Shown here piece by piece: positions 1 to 4,700 of a stretch of 6,776 bases of DNA (position 1 is the stretch's first letter; every line of letters starts with the position of its first letter). The DNA comes from Pseudomonadota bacterium (GTDB lineage Bacteria > Pseudomonadota > Alphaproteobacteria > Caulobacterales > Caulobacteraceae). The notes under the pieces are model-generated. The model was not told the DNA's origin. It did no database searches and saw only the letters and a program-made list of their open reading frames with translations. The stretch is taken from NCBI GenBank assembly GCA_023433655.1, contig JAEYUE010000100.1, positions 1-6,776 on the forward strand, in the 5' to 3' direction. The translations under genes were made by a program, and so were the position numbers.

Positions 1-147
1 TACCGGCCGTCGGAGGCCATCGCCCTGTGGCGGCTGATGGCGGAGCAGCGGCAGGGATCGACGCCGGAGTTCGCCTCCACCCACCCGTCGGACGCCAGCC
101 GGATCGCCGCGCTGGAGGAGTACATCCGCAGCCAGGGGTGGAGTTGA
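1..147 (+). CDS. M48-family metalloprotease, C-terminal end only (5' truncated by window edge)
   Basis: The first frame is open from base 1 to a TGA at 145-147 and gives 48 residues. They contain EAIALWRLMAE, then PEFASTHPSDASRIAALEEY. In bacterial M48 zinc metallopeptidases (LoiP/YggG, BepA-like periplasmic proteases) the catalytic domain ends in this way: a helix with a 'A..LW..M' pattern, then 'P-x-F-x-S-T-H-P-S-(D/N)-x-x-R-I'. These family members degrade or check misfolded envelope proteins. The HExxH zinc motif, signal peptide and start lie upstream of the window and cannot be seen, so the specific subfamily is open. The frame ends cleanly before the repeat-rich intergenic region; no T-tract terminator follows, though the inverted heptamer repeat starting a few bases later could fold in the 3' UTR. 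Confidence 0.8.
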   Translation, partial: YRPSEAIALWRLMAEQRQGSTPEFASTHPSDASRIAALEEYIRSQGWS

Positions 148-153
148 GCTTAG

Positions 154-274
154 GCGGCAGGCAGCAGGCAGCAGGCAGGCGATGACCGCGGGTTTGTGCC
201 GTTAGGCGCGCCGCTGACCTGCGCTGACTGGGGATTCAGTTGTTCGCTGCTGCCTGCTGCCTGCTGCCTGCTGC
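154..274. repeat. Inverted pair of heptamer (GCAGCAG / CTGCTGC) tandem arrays
   Basis: Left array 154-178 is about three units of GCAGCAG (first unit with one mismatch, last partial). Right array 247-274 is four perfect units of the reverse complement, CTGCTGC. Positions 157-178 and 250-271 pair perfectly over 22 bp, and 24 of 25 bp match when extended to 154-178 / 250-274. The 71-bp spacer 179-249 has no gene that I recognise. In RNA this would be a long stem with a large loop just after the protease stop codon. A 7-bp period is not a multiple of three, which suits its place between genes. It may be a simple repeat, a 3' end stabiliser or a worn miniature element; the sequence alone does not decide. 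Confidence 0.85.
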
Positions 275-305
275 ATGCCCCCGCCGCCAATCTTCGAAAT
301 CGACC

Positions 306-334
306 TTGATCAGGGCCGGGGACCCCGCTAGACA
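306..334 (+). promoter_or_regulatory. Putative housekeeping (sigma-73-like) promoter of tRNA-His
   Basis: TTGATC at 306-311 matches the first four bases of the Caulobacter -35 element (TTGACG), and GCTAGA at 327-332 fits the -10 core GCTANA exactly. Aligned as in E. coli, the spacer to TAGACA (329-334) is 17 bp. Transcription would start near 340-342, about 13 nt before the mature tRNA. A small perfect hairpin (CCGCG / CGCGG with a 4-nt loop, 335-348) lies at the start site. The consensus is from published Caulobacter work; assignment here is by eye. Confidence 0.55.
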
Positions 335-354
335 CCGCGCTCGCGCGGATACGT

Positions 355-431
355 GCAGCCTTAGCTCAGCTGGTTAGAGCGCCGGTTTGTGGAGCCGGAG
401 GTCCTCAGTTCGATCCTGAGAGGCTGTACCA
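355..431 (+). tRNA. tRNA-His (anticodon GTG), CCA encoded
   Basis: A complete cloverleaf can be folded. Acceptor 355-361 pairs with 421-427 (seven pairs, the first a G1-U72 wobble). D arm is 364-380. The anticodon stem 382-386 / 394-398 has one T-G wobble and carries GTG at 389-391. T arm 404-420 has the loop TTCGATC. Discriminator A73 is base 428 and CCA is encoded at 429-431. The base before position 1 is T (354), so the usual G-1 of histidine tRNAs is not encoded and there is no C73 for it to pair with. Loss of G-1 with A73 is an established feature of one alphaproteobacterial clade with an adapted HisRS. The tRNA decodes both His codons and is followed after 27 bp by the tam start codon. 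Confidence 0.96.
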
Positions 432-453
432 TCCCCGCCCGCAAGGGAGGGGA
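432..453 (+). promoter_or_regulatory. Hairpin with GCAA tetraloop sequestering the tam Shine-Dalgarno
   Basis: Directly after the tRNA CCA, 432-436 pairs with 449-453 and 438-440 with 445-447. A single G-A mismatch (437/448) separates the two helices, and the loop GCAA (441-444) belongs to the stable GNRA class. The GGAGG at 446-450, eight bases before the tam ATG (459), is wholly inside the stem's 3' arm. No U-tract follows (AATCAG), so this is not a typical intrinsic terminator. A GAATC (GANTC, the CcrM methylation motif) lies at 452-456. Confidence 0.6.
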
Positions 454-458
454 ATCAG

Positions 459-1250
459 ATGACCGCCGCGCCGCCCGCCTGGGACCCCGCACAATACCGT
501 CGCTTCGAGGCCGAGCGCGGTCGCGCCGCGCAGGACCTGCTGGCGCGCATCCCGGACCAGCCGGCGCCGGCCGAGGTCTGGGACCTGGGCTGTGGCGACG
601 GCCGGCACGCCGCCCTGCTGAAGCGTCGCCATCGGGCGGCGCGGGTGCACGGGCTGGATTCCAGCGAGGCCATGCTCGAGCGGGCGCGCGGGCTGGATGC
701 GGACATCGACTGGCGGAGGGGCGACATCGCCCGATGGACGCCGGAGCGGCCGGTCGACCTGATCTTCGCCAATGCCTCGCTGCAGTGGCTGCCGGACCAT
801 GCCACCCTGTTTCCGCGGCTCGCCGCGGCGCTGGCCCCCGACGGCGTGCTGGCGGTGCAGATGCCCATGGCGTGGGAAAGCCGCCATCACGGCCTGATGC
901 GCGCCGTCGCGGGCGAGGGGCCGTGGGCGGGGCGGCTGTCGGGCGTGGACACGATCGGGCCGCTGTTGACGGCGGAGGCGTATTACGACGCCCTCACGGG
1001 CCCCTGCGGGGAGATCGACATCTGGTCGACCACCTATCTGCACGCGCTGGAAGGATCCGATCCGGTGCTGGAGTGGATGAAGGGCACGGCGCTGAGGCCG
1101 TACCTGACGGCGCTGGCGGACGACCCGGCTATGCGGGCGGCTTTTCTTTCCGCGCTCGGCGACGCGCTTTCGCAGGCCTTCCCGGCGCGGCCGGACCATC
1201 GCACGCTGATGCCGTTTCCGCGTCTGTTCCTGACGGCGCGGAGGCGCTGA
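459..1250 (+). CDS. tam: Trans-aconitate 2-methyltransferase
   Basis: This 263-residue cytosolic class I SAM-dependent methyltransferase matches E. coli Tam (252 residues) along its whole length. Tam methylates trans-aconitate, a spontaneous isomer of cis-aconitate that inhibits aconitase. The start WDPAQYRRFEAER is family-typical. SAM motif I DLGCGDG is at 42-48, acidic loop GLDSSEAML at 66-74, and GDI at 88-90. Tam-specific segments follow: FANASLQWLPDH (103-114), AVQMP (132-136), AYYD (174-177), DIWSTTYLH (187-195), LRPYL (212-216) and FPRLFLTARR near the end. The ATG at 459 has GGAGG eight bases upstream inside a hairpin. The gap to the tRNA is too short for a usual separate promoter, so read-through from the tRNA promoter is likely. 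Its last 122 bp overlap the patatin gene on the other strand; because PFPRLF is conserved in Tam, this end is the ancestral one. Confidence 0.93.
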   Translation: MTAAPPAWDPAQYRRFEAERGRAAQDLLARIPDQPAPAEVWDLGCGDGRHAALLKRRHRAARVHGLDSSEAMLERARGLDADIDWRRGDIARWTPERPVDLIFANASLQWLPDHATLFPRLAAALAPDGVLAVQMPMAWESRHHGLMRAVAGEGPWAGRLSGVDTIGPLLTAEAYYDALTGPCGEIDIWSTTYLHALEGSDPVLEWMKGTALRPYLTALADDPAMRAAFLSALGDALSQAFPARPDHRTLMPFPRLFLTARRR

Positions 1251-2979
1251 GCGGCGTCCGGCGGCGCAGGTGGGTGACTGGACGGTCGAGCCCGTCCAAC
1301 GCCTCCCGTGTGGCGCGGTAGCCGGCCTCGACGGCCGGCTCGAAGGCCTTCCAGTCGCGGATGTCGACCCCATCGGGCGTCGGCTGGATGAGCAGGTCGG
1401 TGGCGGCGCGCGAGCTTTCCAGGTCGGCGTCCGTTGTCAGGGTGGCCGAGCGCATCAGGATGGAGACGATGGGCGGACCGCGGCGCCAGGCGCCGGTGGC
1501 GATCAGCCGCCAGATCGAGGGCGGGCGTTCGATCATGTGCGGGTCGACGCCGCGGGCTTCGGACATGTCCACGCCGATGACCGGGCCCGAGGTCATGTTG
1601 CGCATCACCTCGGCCGGCAGGTTCTTCAGCACGGCTCCGTCGACCATCACCTGGTCGTCGATCACCACCGGCGGGAGGATGCCGGGGATGGCGATGGAGG
1701 CCCGCATGGCGCGGCGCATCAGCCCGCGGCGATGCACCTCCAGCTTGCCGCTGGTCAGGTTGGTCGAGGCGGCGAAGAAGGGCCGGTGGAGATCGGCCAT
1801 GTCGACGTCGCCGTAAGCCTCCTCCAGCAGCCGGTCCACCTTGCGGGCCCGGGTCATGGCCAGCATCGGGAAGGTGATGTCGGACAGGGGGTCGCTTTGC
1901 ACGAAGGCCTTGCGGATGCGGGCCTCCAGCTCCGCCTGTGACCAGTTCAGCGCCGGGCCAGCGGCGATCACTGCGCCCATCGAGGCGCCGCCGACGAAGT
2001 CGATCGGCACGCCGGCCTCGCGCAGGGCCCGCAGGGCGCCGATGTGGGAATAGGCCCGGGCGCCGCCGCCCGACATGACCACGCCCACGGCCGAGCCGGT
2101 GATGACCCGGCCCATGCGCTCGGCGTCGGCCTGGTCGCCCTCGACCGCCTGGAACCAGCGGCCCGGGCAGATGGCGTCGATCCACACGCCGGTGTTGGCC
2201 GGGTTGGCCATGCGCGGGTCGCGCAACAGGATCAGGTCGGTGCGGCGCCGCGCGTCCAGCACCCCGGCGTGCGGCAGGGGCCGGTTCGGCGGCGCGAGCA
2301 GGCCGGAGCCAACGACGAAGACGCGGTCGACCTGACGCGCGCAGAGGGCGGCCCAGGCCGGCTCGTCCAGCTCGGCGACGTAGAGGACGTAGTCATGGGC
2401 GTCCTCGACCCGGCTGAACCATTCGGCGGCCGAGGACAGGGCGGACTGGTCGATCACCTGGCAGGTGAAGCCGGCGGCCTCGATGGCGGCGGCGACGCGC
2501 TCGACGAAGGCCCGGATCGGGCGGGGACGGGCGGAGATGAAGCCGAAGACGCTGGGGTCTCCGCCGCCCGAGCGGCGGTCGCGGGCGCGCTGGATCATCA
2601 GCCGGGAGAGCTCGACCATCAGGTCGGGCTCGGTGCGGGCCGCGTCGAAGAAGGCGTCGCGGGGCAGGGCAAGGACCTCGGAGTCGCGCAGGGCCACGAC
2701 CTCGGCGGTGTGGGTGGTGCCGGCCAGCATGGCCATCTCGCCGGCCGGCTCGCCGGGCCGGATGACCCCGACGAACTGCGGCGGCCGGTCCTCGTCGGGG
2801 TCGCGTCGGAAAACGCCCAAACGGCCAGATCGGAGCAGATACAGCGTGTCGGCGGCGTCCCCCTCGACGAAGAGGGTCTCGCCGCCGGTCAGGGCGAACC
2901 AACTGGCGCGCGTGTTCCGGCCGCCCTCGAAGATGCGGTGCAGGGCGTCTTCCAGGCGGTCGGAACGCACGGCCGGCAT
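1129..2979 (-). CDS. cNMP-binding-like / patatin-like phospholipase (NTE-type)
   Basis: This 616-residue protein has the layout of bacterial neuropathy-target-esterase-like (PNPLA6/7) lysophospholipases. A cyclic-nucleotide-binding fold occupies about 10-130 (GETLFVEGD 33-41, PGEPAGEMAML 75-85). An NTE linker lies at about 140-290 (VFGFISARP 144-152, DYVLYVAELDEPAW 196-209). A patatin domain starts near 296, with oxyanion loop GGGARA (304-309), nucleophile Ser333 in GASMG (331-335), and Asp447 in the DGA motif (447-449) completing the Ser-Asp dyad. Such enzymes hydrolyse phospholipid or lysophospholipid acyl esters. No signal peptide is visible. The phosphate-binding cassette has His90 where cAMP binders carry Arg, so ligand control is doubtful. 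The start lies 7 bp after the GRLEGR gene stop, with only a weak ribosome site, suggesting coupling. The basic, Pro/Ala-rich C-terminal 40 residues are antisense to tam and look like an extension. Confidence 0.92.
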   Translation of the reverse strand: MPAVRSDRLEDALHRIFEGGRNTRASWFALTGGETLFVEGDAADTLYLLRSGRLGVFRRDPDEDRPPQFVGVIRPGEPAGEMAMLAGTTHTAEVVALRDSEVLALPRDAFFDAARTEPDLMVELSRLMIQRARDRRSGGGDPSVFGFISARPRPIRAFVERVAAAIEAAGFTCQVIDQSALSSAAEWFSRVEDAHDYVLYVAELDEPAWAALCARQVDRVFVVGSGLLAPPNRPLPHAGVLDARRRTDLILLRDPRMANPANTGVWIDAICPGRWFQAVEGDQADAERMGRVITGSAVGVVMSGGGARAYSHIGALRALREAGVPIDFVGGASMGAVIAAGPALNWSQAELEARIRKAFVQSDPLSDITFPMLAMTRARKVDRLLEEAYGDVDMADLHRPFFAASTNLTSGKLEVHRRGLMRRAMRASIAIPGILPPVVIDDQVMVDGAVLKNLPAEVMRNMTSGPVIGVDMSEARGVDPHMIERPPSIWRLIATGAWRRGPPIVSILMRSATLTTDADLESSRAATDLLIQPTPDGVDIRDWKAFEPAVEAGYRATREALDGLDRPVTHLRRRTPLSASAPSGTDAETASACDGPAAPGRPAKARRRARKEKPPA

Positions 2980-2986
2980 GGGACGG

Positions 2987-3343
2987 TCAGGAGGCCTTGG
3001 CGGCGGCTTCGCCGGCGTTGATCAGCTCCTGACTCCTGGCCTCGAACTCGTCGGCGCATCGCCCGAGCTCGCCGAGGAAGATGTCGGCCTGGGAGTCGGG
3101 TATGGCGGCGCCGCGGGCGGGCCAGTCGACGCCCGGCTCGCGGCCTTCGAGGCGGCCCAGGTAGTAGAATCCGAGCAGGCCGGCGGCGTTCATCAGCTCG
3201 GCGTCCGATTCGTCACCCGAGCCGGCGAGGATGAGGGCGGCGCCGAAGCATTTGAAATCGGCCTCGGTGCGCGGGTCGGCCGAGCCGGAATAGCCCGACT
3301 GCGGCGTCAGGGCGAGAAGGGCGGCGAGCATCAGGCCGGTCAT
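2987..3343 (-). CDS. Small exported GRLEGR-motif protein A, function unknown
   Basis: This 118-residue protein belongs to no named family I recognise. It begins with a short hydrophobic segment (MTGLMLAALLAL), probably a signal peptide although it lacks a basic N-terminus. The mature part has Cys32, GFYYLGRLEGREP (58-70), Trp74, Cys96 and an alanine-rich end. The same arrangement occurs in the 141-residue product encoded at 4275-4700: Cys, aromatic run, GRLEGR, Trp exactly 11 residues later, and Cys 22-23 residues after that. The two are therefore paralogues. The two cysteines could form a disulfide in the periplasm (inference). A GGAG is seven bases before the ATG. It follows DUF1489 by 60 bp and precedes the patatin gene by 7 bp, so it is probably in their operon. 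I recall similar GRL(E/D)GR proteins as hypotheticals in Caulobacterales and Sphingomonadales. Confidence 0.85.
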   Translation of the reverse strand: MTGLMLAALLALTPQSGYSGSADPRTEADFKCFGAALILAGSGDESDAELMNAAGLLGFYYLGRLEGREPGVDWPARGAAIPDSQADIFLGELGRCADEFEARSQELINAGEAAAKAS

Positions 3344-3403
3344 GCGGCGTCTCCGGAAGGGTGGAGCCTCACCATAGCGGGGTTCGGCGGCGAAGCGGAA
3401 CCG

Positions 3404-3802
3404 TCACCAGGCCCCGAGTTCGCGCAATTCGCGCACGAGTTCGGGCGGCAGGTCGGTGGCGCCGGCCGAGGTCAGGTCGGCGGGGCAATCGCGGGGCTCG
3501 AAATAGCGCCAGCCCTGGAACGGGCGACGGGCGAGGGGTGCGGTGCGGATGACGCGCGACTCCAGCCGGATCTCGCAGCGGCTGGCCTTGCCCTCGCCGA
3601 CGGTCGTGATGTCGAGAATGGGCTGGCGGCACAGCACCGAACCCTTGATCACCCAGTAGAGCGAGCCGCCGTCCTCGATCTCGGCGGCGCGCTTGGGCGT
3701 CATGCGGGTGTGCACGATGCGCCAGTCGCTGCGCGCGGCGTTGCGCTCCAGCGTCTCGACGTCGGAGACGCCGACGCACAGCTTGATCATGTGGAGAGGC
3801 AT
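3404..3802 (-). CDS. DUF1489 family protein
   Basis: The protein has 132 residues from the chosen start and matches the alphaproteobacterial DUF1489 (COG5458) pattern: MPLHMIKLCVGV at the N-terminus, HTRMTPKRAAE (31-41), DGGSLYWVIKG (44-54), CRQ (58-60), and RPFQGWRYFEP (93-103). No biochemical function is established for the family. There is no signal peptide or membrane segment, so it is presumably cytosolic. I chose the ATG ending at 3802 because family members usually start two to four residues before IKLCVG. An in-frame ATG at 3815-3817 would add five residues, but its AGGA touches the ATG and is too close to serve well. No start has a good ribosome site; a leaderless or weakly initiated mRNA is possible. 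It heads the leftward operon and diverges from the ABM gene. Confidence 0.88.
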   Translation of the reverse strand: MPLHMIKLCVGVSDVETLERNAARSDWRIVHTRMTPKRAAEIEDGGSLYWVIKGSVLCRQPILDITTVGEGKASRCEIRLESRVIRTAPLARRPFQGWRYFEPRDCPADLTSAGATDLPPELVRELRELGAW

Positions 3803-3870
3803 CGGCGGTATCAGCATTCCTGGCGCAGGGGATGGGAGACATGGCGTCGGTCCGGGACTAGAAAAAGGCT
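3803..3870. promoter_or_regulatory. Compact divergent promoter region between DUF1489 and the ABM gene
   Basis: Only 68 bp separate the two divergent starts (53 bp if DUF1489 starts at 3817), so both promoters must lie here or overlap the genes. ACTAGAAA at 3857-3864 partly fits the Caulobacter -10 pattern GCTANAWC. Its CTAG core is symmetric and could serve either direction. Read rightward it would put the RNA start close to the ATG at 3871. No convincing -35 element was found on either strand, so this is an inference from layout. Confidence 0.35.
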
Positions 3871-4263
3871 ATGTGGATCGAACGGCGAGGTGTGATCGGG
3901 GGAATGGCGGGACTGGCCATTCTCGGCTTCGCGCCGCCCGCGTCGACGAGGGGAAGGGAGGCGGCGATGTACGGACTGATCGGAAAGATGACGGCGACCC
4001 CGGGCCAGCGGGACGCATTGACGGCCATCCTGCTGGAGGGGCTCGGACGGATGCCGGGCTGTCTCAGCTATATCGTCGCCCATGACCCGGTCGAGGCGGA
4101 TGCGATCTGGGTGACCGAGGTGTGGACCGATCAGGCCGCGCACCGTGGGTCGCTGCAGCTTCCGGAGGTGCAGGAGGCGATCCGCAAGGGCCGGCCGCTG
4201 ATCGCAGCGTTCGGGGAGGCGCAGGAAACCATGCCGGTCGGCGGCGTCGGGCTGCCGCGCTAG
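3871..4263 (+). CDS. ABM-domain (putative quinol monooxygenase, YgiN-like) protein with Tat-like signal
   Basis: The full frame gives 130 residues. Residues 1-32 look like a twin-arginine signal: Arg5-Arg6 in IERRGVIGG, hydrophobic MAGLAILGFA, then a Pro/Ala/Arg-rich end. Residues 33-127 form a single ABM (dimeric alpha+beta barrel) domain: MYGLIGKMTATPGQ, GCLSY (63-67), IWVTEVW (79-85), PEVQEAI (98-104), and PVGGVGL at the end. ABM proteins include small cofactor-free monooxygenases acting on quinols or polyketides, but the substrate cannot be read from sequence. The first ATG has AAGG only two bases upstream. The internal ATG at 3967 (residue 33) has AGGGAGG five bases upstream and gives a 98-residue domain-only protein, so either or both starts may be used. 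It converges with the GRLEGR gene, leaving 11 bp between stops. Confidence 0.85.
   Translation: MWIERRGVIGGMAGLAILGFAPPASTRGREAAMYGLIGKMTATPGQRDALTAILLEGLGRMPGCLSYIVAHDPVEADAIWVTEVWTDQAAHRGSLQLPEVQEAIRKGRPLIAAFGEAQETMPVGGVGLPR
3955..3961 (+). promoter_or_regulatory. Strong internal ribosome binding site for a shorter ABM protein
   Basis: AGGGAGG lies five bases before the in-frame ATG at 3967-3969, exactly where the ABM domain begins (MYGLIGKM). It is better placed and stronger than the site before the upstream ATG at 3871. It either decides the true start, making the Tat-like stretch untranslated, or supports a second cytosolic product. Confidence 0.5.
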
Positions 4264-4274
4264 CGCCCGGGCCG

Positions 4275-4700
4275 TCAGTCGGCGGCCGCCTGATCGTCGC
4301 GCAGGGCCTGAAGGGCGGCGCCCATCTGGCCCTCGCCCTGGCTCCAGCTGTTGATCATCTCGTCGATCGGTCCCATGGCGCGGCCGTTCTCGATCAGAAT
4401 ATTGCCGCAACGCTGGCCGTTGGCGTCCAGCATGGCCTGGCCCGAGTTGGTCCCGGCGGTCAGGACGTGGCTGCGCCAGTTGACCTCCGGACGCCGGCCT
4501 TCCAGCCGGCCGATGAAATAATAGAAGCCCAGCGCCGCCGAACCCGGATCTTCGCCCTTGGCGGCGATGGCCATGTAGAGGACGGCGCACTGGACGTCGT
4601 CCCTGTAGGCCTGGTCGAGGGGCGGATTCTGGCGCGCGCGGGCGTGGCCGGCGCCGGCGGACAGGGCCAGGGCGAGGCCGGCGATCAGGACGCGCTTCAT
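4275..4700 (-). CDS. Small exported GRLEGR-motif protein B, function unknown
   Basis: This 141-residue protein has a textbook Sec signal peptide: MKR, then VLIAGLALALSAGAG, with likely cleavage after GHA at residue 20. The mature part has Cys38, ALGFYYFIGRLEGRRP (56-71), Trp75 and Cys98, the signature shared with the 118-residue protein at 2987-3343. The C-terminal part after 100 is about 20 residues longer and acidic/Gln-rich. The family is unnamed to my knowledge. Its ATG (4698-4700) overlaps the carboxylase stop as ATGA, and a strong GGAGGGGAAGGA lies just upstream inside the carboxylase gene, so the two are translationally coupled. A role beside the carboxylase is not obvious because this product should leave the cytoplasm. 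The conserved aromatic/GRLEGR patch is the likely functional site (inference). Confidence 0.87.
   Translation of the reverse strand: MKRVLIAGLALALSAGAGHARARQNPPLDQAYRDDVQCAVLYMAIAAKGEDPGSAALGFYYFIGRLEGRRPEVNWRSHVLTAGTNSGQAMLDANGQRCGNILIENGRAMGPIDEMINSWSQGEGQMGAALQALRDDQAAAD

Noticed and set aside
157..271. CRISPR array or intrinsic terminator
   Set aside because: The repeat unit is only 7 bp with no spacers between units, and no T-tract follows the inverted repeat.
150..335. Small minus-strand frame across the heptamer arrays
   Set aside because: Built from the repeats (QQAAG, CCLLPAA) and the tRNA promoter; no ribosome site or similarity seen.
389..1321. Long open frame on the plus strand through tRNA-His and tam (310 codons)
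   Set aside because: Starts inside the tRNA anticodon loop and is an out-of-frame shadow of tam; composition is Arg/Gly/Ala-rich with no domain pattern.
1034..2185. Minus-strand open frame of 383 codons inside the patatin gene
   Set aside because: Shadow frame caused by high GC; the patatin frame carries GGGARA, GASMG and DGA motifs whereas this one is low-complexity Arg/Pro/Gly.
2044..3895. Long plus-strand open frames opposite the patatin, GRLEGR A and DUF1489 genes
   Set aside because: Antisense shadows: no family motifs, no ribosome site, and they cross several clearly recognised genes on the other strand.
4257..4266. GCGCTAGCGC palindrome between the convergent ABM and GRLEGR B genes as terminator
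   Set aside because: Only five bp per arm with no loop and no T-tract; it spans the ABM stop codon and is expected at times in GC-rich DNA.
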